64,000 bases of DNA from Actinopolyspora xinjiangensis (GCF_900104475.1 NZ_FNJR01000007.1:186001-250000); one strand, 5' to 3'. Shown: positions 17,022-25,553, counted from the stretch's first letter. The notes: generated by a model not told the origin, from the letters alone. Program-made: numbers and translations.

Positions 17022-17909
17022 ATGAAAACTGGTCATATGGCGATCAGTCCGACAGTGCGGCGACGCATACTGGCGAGGAAACTGCGCGAACTACGTGAGC
17101 AGGCAGGACTCACGCAGACCGAGACGGCTCGTTCGCTGGACTGGAAGCAGAGCAAGATCAGTCGCATAGAGGACTGCCATCAAGGAGTCCGTGTCTCTGA
17201 CCTACTCGCCATGCTGACCATCTATGGCGCGGACACCGCGACGAGAGAGATGTTGACCAACCTCGCCAGAGAGGCGAGCCGAAAGGGCTGGTGGCACTCG
17301 TACGCGGACGCCCTGCCGTCCTGGTTCGAAACGTACGTCGGCCTGGAAGCGGAGGCGGACACCATCCGTACCTACGAAGTGGACGTTGTCCCGGGCTTGT
17401 TGCAGACCGAGGCATACGCACGTGCGGACACTCGCGCCACGGTCCTCGACGAGACCGAGGAGAACCTGGAGCAGCGAGTGGAACTGCGCTTGCAGCGACA
17501 GCGTCGGTTGTACGACGATTCGCCGTTCACGTTGTGGGCAGTGATAGGCGAAGCCGCTATTCGACGCCCGGTAGGTGGTCACCACGTGATGCGCGAACAG
17601 CTTCACCACATCGCCAAACTGGTCGAAAGCAGCGACGTAACCGTCCAGATCATGCCGCTGGAAGCCGGTGAACACCCGGCCACGGGCGCGTTCACCATCC
17701 TCGGCTTCCCAAGTGCGGAACACCCGGAAGTCGTGTACCTGGAGTCGCAAGTCGGTGGACACTACCTGGAGGAAGCTCAGCAGGTAACGCGCTACTCACG
17801 TGTCATGGATCATCTTCGTGCTCATGCCCTCGATCCGGCAGAATCACTACGGGTACTACAGACCCGAGCCGACGAGAGAGCCGAGCATGCAGGAACTCCA
17901 ATGGCGTAA
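17022..17909 (+). CDS. XRE-family regulator with DUF5753-type C-terminal domain
   Basis: 295 residues. The Cro/CI-type helix-turn-helix spans about 14-70 (LRELREQAGLTQTETARSLD). The C-terminal domain of about 190 residues contains the hallmark VDVVPGLLQTEAYARA and the late YLESQVGGHYLEE, typical of actinobacterial WhiJ-like regulators. The next gene, DUF397, overlaps it by 23 bp, the normal partner arrangement. In Streptomyces such pairs influence development and antibiotic production; the target here is unknown. Confidence 0.92.
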   Translation: MKTGHMAISPTVRRRILARKLRELREQAGLTQTETARSLDWKQSKISRIEDCHQGVRVSDLLAMLTIYGADTATREMLTNLAREASRKGWWHSYADALPSWFETYVGLEAEADTIRTYEVDVVPGLLQTEAYARADTRATVLDETEENLEQRVELRLQRQRRLYDDSPFTLWAVIGEAAIRRPVGGHHVMREQLHHIAKLVESSDVTVQIMPLEAGEHPATGAFTILGFPSAEHPEVVYLESQVGGHYLEEAQQVTRYSRVMDHLRAHALDPAESLRVLQTRADERAEHAGTPMA

Positions 17910-18078
17910 GTCATCACGCAGCACCGGGGGAGGAAACTGCGTCGAGGTCGGTTTCGCGGCCTCGGCCGTACTGGTCCGCGACACCAAGGACCGCGACGGC
18001 GGCACCCTCGCGGTCTCCCCCACCGCGTGGCAGAGCTTCCTCACCACCCTGAAGCACCCCGCTGCGACACCCGGGTGA
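17887..18078 (+). CDS. DUF397 protein
   Basis: 63 residues with the family signature MQELQWRKSSRSTGGGNCVE and VLVRDTKDRDGGTLAVSPTA, ending in the WQSFL helix. It overlaps the 3' end of the XRE gene and is its likely partner or antagonist. The ATG at 17887 gives the standard DUF397 N-terminus; earlier in-frame codons lie deep inside the upstream gene. Confidence 0.92.
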   Translation: MQELQWRKSSRSTGGGNCVEVGFAASAVLVRDTKDRDGGTLAVSPTAWQSFLTTLKHPAATPG

Positions 18079-18099
18079 ACCTACGGGGTGACGCTCCCC

Positions 18100-18113
18100 C
18101 GTTGTCGACAACG
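18100..18113. promoter_or_regulatory. 14-bp palindrome upstream of type VII cassette
   Basis: CGTTGTCGACAACG is self-complementary and lies between the DUF397 gene and the first gene of the secretion cassette, 59 bp before its start. Possible operator, for example for the XRE protein encoded next door. Confidence 0.4.
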
Positions 18114-18171
18114 CGTTGCCCCCCATCGAACAAGATCAGTAAGGTCGGTTTTTCGGAGGCACACGCCGACG

Positions 18172-18588
18172 ATGGGGGAATCAACGCGCACCATGAACGA
18201 CAACCAGAACCTGACCGGCAACCTGTCGGCCACCAACGACGCCATGCAGGGCATCATCACCGCCGCCGACAACGGCCAGTTCGCCATCACCCCCGACGCG
18301 GGCGACGAACTCATCAAAATCTTCCAGGAACTGGAGGAGTATCTCTACGAAAGAAGCAGGGATATACAGATAATCAAACGTGACACTCCACTGGGACACA
18401 GCCCAGCCGGAAAAGCTATATCCACCTTCAATAAACAAGTAGCCGACGGTGACGATGAATCTTTCGAACACTTGATCACCACGATGCGTGAGAATACACC
18501 CAAAACAATCGAAGCAATCAAGAAAGGAATAAAAACATACCAGAACACAGACGAGAACAACGCACTGAACATCGACCTAAAGAGTTAA
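18172..18588 (+). CDS. Small helical protein, first gene of type VII cassette
   Basis: 138 residues, no signal peptide, predicted helical (TPDAGDELIKIFQELEEYLY, then TMRENTPKTIEAIKKGIKTY). No WxG motif, but its size, helical nature and place before a lipoprotein, a PPE-like protein and EspG suggest a secreted partner of the type VII kind. The first third is GC-rich; from about 18335 codon use becomes AT-rich, and this continues into the next gene. Start 18172 (ATG) or 18193 (ATG) are both possible. Confidence 0.6.
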   Translation: MGESTRTMNDNQNLTGNLSATNDAMQGIITAADNGQFAITPDAGDELIKIFQELEEYLYERSRDIQIIKRDTPLGHSPAGKAISTFNKQVADGDDESFEHLITTMRENTPKTIEAIKKGIKTYQNTDENNALNIDLKS

Positions 18589-18589
18589 A

Positions 18590-19126
18590 ATGACAAGCAA
18601 GAGAAACTATCTCCCGATAGGAATAATTACCGCCCTACTTGTCTTCACCGTCTCCTGCGGAGGCAACGCCAGCAACGAAAAAAACACTCCAGAAGGAACC
18701 GACAACCAAGGAGGAAGCAGCAAAGAAAATGGAGAACTCGCAGAAAAGCAACCCTGCGATTTAATAACCCAGAAGCAAGCACAAGAACTCGAAATAAAAA
18801 ACAACGGAGAGATAAACGAGTTCGACAAATCGACATGCCAATGGAAAATAACCCGAACAAGCGGAATCGATGTCTCCGTATACAGAGACAAACACATAGG
18901 GCAAATAAACTTCTCGAAAGACGAGACAAGTTCAACTAAACTCAACGGCCGTGAAGCAGTAATAGCAAAGACAGGTAAGTACAACTGCTCGCTGGCATTT
19001 AACGTATCAAGCAGTTCATCAATATCGGTAAGCAGTACAGCTGAAGCTACGGACCCAGTCGAGACAGCGTGCGACCTCGTGAAGAAGGCCGCACCGATGG
19101 TCGAGCACAACATTTCGGACAACTGA
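18590..19126 (+). CDS. DUF3558-like lipoprotein
   Basis: 178 residues. A lipoprotein signal peptide (hydrophobic 8-20, Cys at about 23 in VFTVSCGG) is followed by a Ser/Asn/Gly linker and a domain starting PCDLITQKQAQEL with CQWKIT and a late CDLVKKAAPM. The paired Cys residues and this pattern match actinobacterial DUF3558 lipoproteins, which accompany PPE/EspG genes. Codon use is markedly AT-rich (23 G/C in 18781-18840) except for the last 80 bases, unlike all neighbours. It starts 2 bp after the preceding stop. Confidence 0.75.
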   Translation: MTSKRNYLPIGIITALLVFTVSCGGNASNEKNTPEGTDNQGGSSKENGELAEKQPCDLITQKQAQELEIKNNGEINEFDKSTCQWKITRTSGIDVSVYRDKHIGQINFSKDETSSTKLNGREAVIAKTGKYNCSLAFNVSSSSSISVSSTAEATDPVETACDLVKKAAPMVEHNISDN

Positions 19127-19142
19127 GCGGCAGGGGGATTTC

Positions 19143-20729
19143 GTGTCCGAGGGGGACCAGGACTACCGCAGCCACGAGTACATCGCCGACCGGGAACGCG
19201 AGGCCTACAACCGCGCCAGGGGCGACTTCGAGCACCAGGGTGGCGGACACATGCCGGTCGGCAACGGCGACATGAGCGTGCACCGCGCCAAGGAAGTCGC
19301 CGCCAACGCCGCCGAGCACTACGGCACCCAGCAGGCCAAGGCCATGTCGCGCGACCAGTCGCTGCGCGGCCGACCCGCCGAACTGGGCTGCACCGCCTAC
19401 GAATCCTATCCGCACAAGGAACTCGAGAAGTTCGTGCGGGAGAAATTCGACCCCGTGTCGGTGCACGACATAGGACGCTACTATCACCAGGTCGGCAAGG
19501 ACTTCATCGAATTCTCCGAACGCCTCCGGCAGGCGGCCGCGAGGACGGAGCGGAACTGGCAGGGCCGGGCGGGCGACGCGATGCGCGCGCACGTGAACAC
19601 CGTCTCCGAACACATGGGACATTCCGGCGAGGCCGCGCAGCTCACCGCCAACCAGATCGGTCTGCAGGCCGAGGCGGGCGAGCAGGCCCGCAACTCGATG
19701 CCGGAGGACCCCGAGTTCAGCCTGGTGCACGAGCTCGCCACGCTCGCCTCGGACCCGAACCCCACGACCGTCGTGCAGCGCGCCACCGAGATCCGCCAGC
19801 AGGCCGAGGAAGCCAAGCAGGCGCACCAGGAAGCCGCCCGCGTGATGTCCACCATGGAGTCGGACTTCGGCGGCGCCGCCGAGAACACGCCGCGCTTCGC
19901 CCCTCCCCCGACATCCCCCGAGCAGACGGCGGGCGACGCCGTCGCCGGCTACAACGACACCGTATCCGGCGACAGCGGCTTCACGACCTCAACCGTCGGC
20001 GGAACCACCCCGTCGAGCACCTACGCGGCCTCCACCCCGAACACCGCCACCACACCCCCCACGTCGGGAGTGTCGAACACCCCGGCAGGCCACCACGGCC
20101 AGCCACAGCAGCCCTCCGCCACCGCACCCGCCTGGAGTTCCGGCGGCGCGGGCAACTCCGGGCCACCACCGGGAGCGGTTCGCGGCCCGGACGGCACGAA
20201 CTACCGACAGGACCCCAGGACCGGCCAGTGGCTGCGGCAGAACTCCGCCAACGGGAGGTGGGCGCCGGTCCCGCCCGGCCAGGGGGTGCCGGGCGGCGGC
20301 CGAGCCGGCGGCGTCTCCGGTGGACGCGGCGGACACTCCGGTGGTCGGGCCGGTGGGTACGGCACGGGAGGTTACGGCTCCGGCGGCTACGGCTCCGGCG
20401 GCTACGGCTCCGGCGGCTACGGCTCCGGCGGCTACGGCTCGGGTGGCTCGGCGCTGGGCCCCGGCGGCCGGGCCGGTGTCGGCGGCGCCCCTACCGGAGG
20501 TTCCACCAGCGGCACGACCGCGACATCCTCGGCCGCCTCCGGGCGCGGCGGCGGCCGCGTGCCGATGGGCGCGGGCGCCGGAGCGGCCCGCGGCCAGGAC
20601 GAGAACGAGGAGGAGCACGAGCGCAAGTACGTACTCGAAACCGACGAGATCGCCGACGACCTCGGACTGCCCCGAGTCGCTCCGCCCGTCATCGGCGCCA
20701 CACCTCGGGAGGAGGGCGGCCGCGACTGA
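19143..20729 (+). CDS. PPE/WXG-like type VII secretion substrate with Gly-Tyr-rich tail
   Basis: 528 residues. The first 250 are helical with a WxG-type turn RNWQGRAGDAMRAH near 136-149, as in WXG100/PPE proteins exported by ESX systems. Residues about 260-390 are Thr/Ser/Pro/Gly-rich and contain a GPDGTNYRQDPRTGQWLRQN segment. A run of GYGSG repeats (about 405-434) and an acidic C-terminus (EDEHERK-like) follow. Its stop overlaps the EspG start, and EspG proteins are dedicated chaperones for such substrates. No ESX membrane genes are in the window, so export would depend on a machine encoded elsewhere. Confidence 0.82.
   Translation: MSEGDQDYRSHEYIADREREAYNRARGDFEHQGGGHMPVGNGDMSVHRAKEVAANAAEHYGTQQAKAMSRDQSLRGRPAELGCTAYESYPHKELEKFVREKFDPVSVHDIGRYYHQVGKDFIEFSERLRQAAARTERNWQGRAGDAMRAHVNTVSEHMGHSGEAAQLTANQIGLQAEAGEQARNSMPEDPEFSLVHELATLASDPNPTTVVQRATEIRQQAEEAKQAHQEAARVMSTMESDFGGAAENTPRFAPPPTSPEQTAGDAVAGYNDTVSGDSGFTTSTVGGTTPSSTYAASTPNTATTPPTSGVSNTPAGHHGQPQQPSATAPAWSSGGAGNSGPPPGAVRGPDGTNYRQDPRTGQWLRQNSANGRWAPVPPGQGVPGGGRAGGVSGGRGGHSGGRAGGYGTGGYGSGGYGSGGYGSGGYGSGGYGSGGSALGPGGRAGVGGAPTGGSTSGTTATSSAASGRGGGRVPMGAGAGAARGQDENEEEHERKYVLETDEIADDLGLPRVAPPVIGATPREEGGRD
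20370..20444. repeat. Five 15-bp repeats encoding GYGSG
   Basis: Units of GGCTACGGCTCCGGC, the first and last slightly diverged, in tandem and in frame in the PPE-like gene; a sixth degenerate unit precedes at 20355. The length may vary between strains by slippage. Confidence 0.9.
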
Positions 20730-21514
20730 TGCCGAGTTCGTTCACGCTCTCGACGCGCGCGGCCGACGTCCTCTGCGAGGACCTCGGCATCGACCTGCGG
20801 AGATTCCCGTTCGAGCTGGAGTACCACGGCGGCACCACCGAGGAGCGCTCCCGGATCCGCGAGGCGGTGTGGCGCGAGCTCACCGATCGTGGTCTGGCCG
20901 ACGGCCGGGAGCCGGACCAGGACGTGGAAGCGGCGCTGCGACTGCTGCACTCCCCGAAGCTCGACATCGCGGTCACCTGGCTGGAAACCGCGACGGAGGA
21001 GGTGTTCCGCGCCCGGGCCTCGGTCTCGGGCAACCTCGGGGTGCGGGCGGTGCAGGACAGCGACGGTCTCCGGGTCGGGTTCGTCGACACCCGGAGCCTG
21101 GTCCGCGAGTGCACCGACCTGCTGCCCGAGGTCTCGGTGGGCACGCTGGAGACGGCCACTGTCAACACCACCGCCGCTTCCGGCGGCGGCCCGGAGACCG
21201 ACGGGGACTCCTGGCTGACCGATGCTGAGCACCGGCCGCCCGGCCGGAGCAGCGATCGGCAACTGCGGGCGGCGCAGCGGATCCTGACGCTGCCCACCGA
21301 GCGGATCGGCTACTTCTTCATCACCGGTGACGCGGCCGACGGCGAAACACCACGACCACCCGCCATCGGCTGGCGCGACACCGAGGACGGCCGCTACAGC
21401 ATCACGGCCCGGCGCAACAACGACGGCGCCGACTGGAACACCTTCGCCCCCGCCGACAAGCAGCGACTCGCCGGTTACCTCACCGAACAGCTCAACGCGC
21501 TGGCGAGCGAGTAA
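20729..21514 (+). CDS. ESX secretion-associated protein EspG family
   Basis: 261 residues, cytoplasmic. The opening SFTLSTRAADVLCEDLGIDL and the central EEVFRARASVSGNLGVRAVQ match the alpha/beta EspG fold, as do the C-terminal IGYFFITGDAADG and RQRLAGYL-type elements. EspG binds PPE-type substrates and guides them to the ESX ATPase. The ATG overlaps the PPE-like stop (TGATG), coupling chaperone and cargo. Together with the two genes before, it forms an orphan effector cassette. Confidence 0.88.
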   Translation: MPSSFTLSTRAADVLCEDLGIDLRRFPFELEYHGGTTEERSRIREAVWRELTDRGLADGREPDQDVEAALRLLHSPKLDIAVTWLETATEEVFRARASVSGNLGVRAVQDSDGLRVGFVDTRSLVRECTDLLPEVSVGTLETATVNTTAASGGGPETDGDSWLTDAEHRPPGRSSDRQLRAAQRILTLPTERIGYFFITGDAADGETPRPPAIGWRDTEDGRYSITARRNNDGADWNTFAPADKQRLAGYLTEQLNALASE

Positions 21515-21616
21515 CGGCGCACCGGTGTCTAGGCGCTCAGCGCCCCGCGTTCCCGCGAGTTCCGCCGAACCGAGTGATGGCGGTGTGCTCGGCAGTCTCC
21601 CGACTGCCGGACGTGG

Positions 21617-22592
21617 TCACTCCTCGGTAACTCCGAAGACGCTGTCGTTCTCGGTGATGATCAGTCCGGGAGCGGCGTGGAGATCCAGCTTGAGTGGGCC
21701 CCGCGCGGGTCGCCGAGTGGCCTGCCACTCCATGAGGACGTGTGCCGGGTGCGGAGGCGCGAAGTCGTGGACGACCATCGCCTCCCACTCGGCGGGCCGT
21801 TGCGGGCCGCTCCACCTGCCGGGCAGCGTGATCGCCTCGGCCAGCCGCAGCAGCACCGCGTTCGGGTCGTAGTCGTACTCGCCGAGCAGCAGCATCGACA
21901 CCGTGTCATTGCTGTGATCGAGATCTGGTTCTCGCATGACCTTGTCCACCCCGGTGGCGGCTCCGAGCGCAACGGCGCCAGCAGATCCTCGGCCACGGCC
22001 AGCGCGTCCTGCTCGTCCTCGGTGGCTATCTCGATGTTCGCGACCACCCGCACCCGCGGCACACCGTCGTTGCCGAAGCTGCCGCTGATGAGCAGCTCGC
22101 GCAAGAATTGAGTCTTCTCCCCTCGGTGAAGTTGAGTTCCGGAATCAGCATTCTGGGCTCGCTCCGCACCTGGTAGGGGTAAAGCCCAAGCTCGGCCCGG
22201 ATCGTGCCGCTGATGCAGCCTGCCGGACGCCGCCCCAGTCGCCCTTCGGTACCGAACTCGACGTAGGCCTCGCCCAGCCGCTCCGGATCCAACCGCACGG
22301 AGTCCTCGTACAGCCCGAGGCGATCCACGAGCGGCACCACCGCTTCCGGCAGCGCGTATTTGATCCCGTCGTCGGTGTCGTACTTGCGGTAGACGGTCAG
22401 TTCCAGCTTGTGGAACGGGAAGGGAGTGGCGCTGTCCTCATCGGGTTGGACACGCACCTCCTCGGCACCGATGTCCTCGATCAGCCGCATCCCAGCCCGC
22501 AACGCCTCCGCGGCGGAGGCCGAGCGGATCGACAACGCGATCCGCGCGATCACCACCGGATCGCCCTCGTGCAGTACCTCGTCCTCGTCCAT
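21617..22592 (-). pseudogene. Hypothetical gene broken by two single-base frameshifts
   Basis: Three consecutive reading frames on the minus strand encode parts of one protein. Part one runs from ATG 22592 to about 22120 and ends ELNFTEG. Part two (about 22119-21960) begins EKTQFLRELLISG, and part three (about 21953-21617) begins VDKVMREPDLD. Adding one base to the CCCC run at 22119-22122 and one to the CCCC run near 21949-21952 would restore about 325 residues. Both lesions look like loss of one G in a G5 tract on the coding strand. Either a decayed or phase-variable gene, or two assembly errors. No family recognised. Confidence 0.75.
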
Positions 22593-22775
22593 CGACTCCG
22601 TTCCCCGGCTCCCGACAACACTCGCCCCGGCAGCACGGTTCGACGCGAAAACCACCACGAGACTCGTACTGCGCGACGGCGCATCCTACCGAATGCGAGG
22701 TTTCCAGCAGCAACCCGATTTTTTCGGTCCCCGTATCACCAACCCTGCTCCCGAAGGTGCCGAGACTCACATTTT

Positions 22776-23036
22776 TCAGCGGCAAAACTCTTCGAAGTCC
22801 ACAGGAAATGGCGTCTTCGAGTACAGGCCGCCACTTCGAAAGTCGCTCGACGTTCCCACCAGGCCCGGGATGGCTGCGAGCTGCGCGAGCGCCCGCTGGA
22901 TATCGACATCGTCTCGCCGCACGATGGTGCGGTGGTCAAGCAGGCGGGAAAACCCACGAGAATCGAAATACGCGGACATGCCGACTCTTCGGTATTCGAG
23001 ACCCTTGCCAAGTTCTCCGGCAGGATCCATGATCAT
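22776..23036 (-). CDS. Small hypothetical protein
   Basis: 86 residues from ATG 23036 (a second ATG at 23030). The sequence is protein-like: LGKGLEYRRVGMSAYFDSRG, then DDVDIQRALAQLAAIPGLVG and a C-terminus PFPVDFEEFCR. It lies upstream of the frameshifted gene on the same strand. Its start is only 21 bp from the start of the rightward ABC gene, so the promoters must be compact or overlapping. No ribosome binding site is clear. It could be the remnant of a longer gene cut by the ABC operon. Confidence 0.45.
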   Translation of the reverse strand: MIMDPAGELGKGLEYRRVGMSAYFDSRGFSRLLDHRTIVRRDDVDIQRALAQLAAIPGLVGTSSDFRSGGLYSKTPFPVDFEEFCR

Positions 23037-23057
23037 CCGTGTTAGATTCGCATCACT

Positions 23058-23813
23058 ATGAATCCCGTCCTGAGACGCGACGGTTCGGCCGGGTACTGGC
23101 CCGGCCAACCGTTGGTGAACATCGGTGCCGGGCTGTTGCTCGGAATCGCGCTGTTCGTCGTGGAACTGCAGCACCGGATCTCGCTGAAGGAAGCAGCGAT
23201 CGGTTACTTCGCGCACTCGGATCCGGTACCCGTGATCCTCGCGCTGTTCGTCGGAGTGCTGGCCGCCGCGCCGGTGTTCGTGACCGACCAGGAGACCGGA
23301 CGCAGTCCGTACCTGCGGATCGCGGGAGTCGGGCCGCGCGAGCACGTGCTCGGCTCGATACGCGTGGCGGCGGGTCGGACAGTGGTGACGACGGCCACGA
23401 TGGTGGTCTTCGTCGACGTGCTGGCGCTGTTCGTCTACCCGCTGCGCACCGTCGACGAAAGCGTGCTGCTGTGGCCCGGGATGCACGCCATGGGACCGGT
23501 CGTGGACCTGGTCATGCTGCTGTGGTGCTGCCTGGTCTCGGTGGGCGTGCTGCTGGTGGCGCACCTGCTCGCCGTCTACCGCACGCCCCGGCTGGTCGCG
23601 CTGGTCTGCGCGCCGCTGGCGATAATACTCGGCGCGTTCGGGGGTGAAGAGCTCGGACTCACTCCTCTGAGTTTGATGCTCACCCCAGGACACGGGGCCC
23701 ACCTTTTCCCGCACAACCCGCTGAACTGGACGATCGGTCCCGCGCTGTGGCTGCTCGTCGACGCGGCACTGATCACCGTCATCGCCCTACTCGCCCCCCG
23801 AGCCGAACGCTAG
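23058..23813 (+). CDS. ABC transporter membrane subunit
   Basis: 251 residues with about six hydrophobic segments (near 20-40, 57-77, 105-130, 140-175, 180-200 and 220-245). It is followed after 13 bp by an ABC ATPase gene and then by a second, unrelated membrane protein gene. It is probably one half of the membrane part of an exporter or an immunity-type transporter. A TAGATT -10-like box ends 9 bp before the ATG, suggesting a near-leaderless transcript. Confidence 0.8.
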   Translation: MNPVLRRDGSAGYWPGQPLVNIGAGLLLGIALFVVELQHRISLKEAAIGYFAHSDPVPVILALFVGVLAAAPVFVTDQETGRSPYLRIAGVGPREHVLGSIRVAAGRTVVTTATMVVFVDVLALFVYPLRTVDESVLLWPGMHAMGPVVDLVMLLWCCLVSVGVLLVAHLLAVYRTPRLVALVCAPLAIILGAFGGEELGLTPLSLMLTPGHGAHLFPHNPLNWTIGPALWLLVDAALITVIALLAPRAER

Positions 23814-23826
23814 GTCGCACAACCAC

Positions 23827-24726
23827 ATGGAAACCCCGAACCGGGCACTGCTGGAAACCGAGAAACTGGGCAAACGCTTCGGCAACCACTGGGCGGTCCG
23901 CGACATCGACCTCGCCGTCCGAAGTGGCCGAACCGTCGGCATCGTCGGCCCCAACGGCGCGGGCAAGACCACGCTGCTCGCCGCGCTGCTCGGCCTGATC
24001 GAACCGAGCGCGGGAAAGCTGCACCACCACACCGGAGAGGGCACGCGGCCGAGCTTCGGCGCGGTGCTCGACCAGGACGGGCTGATCAACAGCGTCTCCG
24101 GGCGCCGCAACCTCGACCAGTGGGCCGGGATGCTGGGCGGCGTCACGTCGAACGAGGTGGACGAGTGCCTCGACGCGGTGGGGATGCGCCAGGCGGCGCG
24201 CAAGCGGGTCGGCACCTACTCGCTGGGAATGCGGCGCCGGTTGTGCCTGGCGCGGGCGCTGCTGGGCGATCCCGAGGTGCTGGTGCTCGACGAGCCCGGC
24301 AACGGGTTGGACCCCGCCGGGATCATCCGGCTCAAGGAGCTGATCGGCGAGCGGGCGCGTGCCGGAACCGGGGTGATCTTCAGCAGCCACTCGATCGCCG
24401 ACGTCGACGAGATGAGCGACGAGATCGTCTACATCTCCGGCGGTGAGGTCGTCACCCGCTGGCCCGAGGACAGCCCCCGGTGGTGGCGACTGCGCTTCGC
24501 GGCCGAGGACGAGGACGCGGAAGCCACCCGGCACGCCGCCGCCACGGTGTTGAAGGAACACGACTGGACACACCGGATCGACCCCTACATCGGGGTGCTC
24601 GCCGAGCAGTCCGCGCCGCTGCACGAACTGCTGGCGCTGCTCTCGCGGGCGGAGCTGCCGCTGGGAAATGTCGAGGACCTGGGCCGCGACATCGAACAAC
24701 CCTTCCGCGGATTGGACAGCTGGTGA
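23827..24726 (+). CDS. ABC transporter ATP-binding protein
   Basis: 299 residues: Walker A GPNGAGKTTL (about 41-50), signature YSLGMRRRLCLARAL, Walker B VLVLDEPGNGLDP, H-loop FSSHSIADV. The domain ends near 220; the remaining 80 residues form a regulatory-type C-terminal region common in bacteriocin/drug export ATPases. It lies between two membrane-subunit genes and its TGA overlaps the ATG of the second one, so the three proteins likely form one complex at the membrane. Confidence 0.92.
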   Translation: METPNRALLETEKLGKRFGNHWAVRDIDLAVRSGRTVGIVGPNGAGKTTLLAALLGLIEPSAGKLHHHTGEGTRPSFGAVLDQDGLINSVSGRRNLDQWAGMLGGVTSNEVDECLDAVGMRQAARKRVGTYSLGMRRRLCLARALLGDPEVLVLDEPGNGLDPAGIIRLKELIGERARAGTGVIFSSHSIADVDEMSDEIVYISGGEVVTRWPEDSPRWWRLRFAAEDEDAEATRHAAATVLKEHDWTHRIDPYIGVLAEQSAPLHELLALLSRAELPLGNVEDLGRDIEQPFRGLDSW

Positions 24727-25553
24727 TGCCACGACACCCGAATCCGGTTCGGCGCGGCGGCACGGCACGGCTGGCGGTGCTGCTGGCCACGCTGCCCGCG
24801 CTGCGCTGGGCCACCCCGGTGATCCTGCTGGCCTGGTTCTTCGTCGGCACCAGCTCCACCCCGGCCGGTCTGCCTCACGAGCCGAGCTACGGGGACTGGA
24901 TCGTGCTGTCCTCGCTGGAGCCACGGACCCTGGCGATGGAACTGGTGATTTTCTACGCGCTGCTGACGGCGGTAACGCAGGCCGCCTCCCGCTCGAACGG
25001 CCTGCACACCCACGCGCAGCTGGTGCTCGGCTCCGGGCGCTGGATCACTTCGGTGATCGGCTCCGTGGTGCTCACCGCCACGGCCTTCCTCGCGGCCTGG
25101 CTGCTGCTGTTGGTCTACATGACCTACCAGTTCGAATCGGGTCCACGAAGCCTGCTGCTCACCGCCCAGGCCGTGGAAGGACTGGACCCGGTGATCCAGC
25201 CGGGGATCGGTTTCGTGCTGCTGGCGCTGCTGCTCGACTGGGCCGCGCTGGTGCTGACCGGACTGCTCACGGCCGCCGTCGTCAACGGCCTGCGGAACCA
25301 GCGGACGGCCACCCTGCTGATCGCCGGGGCGCTGCTGGTCCAGGTGCCGCTCACCTCGACCGGCATCGGGCTGCGCTGGGTCGAACTGGCCGATCCGTTC
25401 CTGGTGCTCACGGCCTACCCTGTGCTCTACGCCCAGAGCGGCGCCGTGCTTGCGGTGAAACTCGCCGCGAACCTGCTGATGTGGGGCGGGTTGTGCGGAT
25501 GGCTGCTGCGCCGCCCGCGCCACAACGCCGCGTTGCTGGCCGCAACGAGCTGA
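24726..25553 (+). CDS. ABC transporter membrane subunit
   Basis: 275 residues, about six to seven hydrophobic segments, starting MPRHPNPVRRGGTARL. Overlaps the ATPase stop (TGATG). It differs in sequence from the first membrane protein of the operon, so the transporter probably has a heteromeric membrane domain. Substrate unknown. No terminator is clear downstream. Confidence 0.82.
   Translation: MPRHPNPVRRGGTARLAVLLATLPALRWATPVILLAWFFVGTSSTPAGLPHEPSYGDWIVLSSLEPRTLAMELVIFYALLTAVTQAASRSNGLHTHAQLVLGSGRWITSVIGSVVLTATAFLAAWLLLLVYMTYQFESGPRSLLLTAQAVEGLDPVIQPGIGFVLLALLLDWAALVLTGLLTAAVVNGLRNQRTATLLIAGALLVQVPLTSTGIGLRWVELADPFLVLTAYPVLYAQSGAVLAVKLAANLLMWGGLCGWLLRRPRHNAALLAATS

Noticed and set aside
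20370-20444. Short tandem repeats that might suggest a CRISPR array
   Set aside because: The units are 15 bp with no spacers and encode GYGSG in frame within a protein gene.
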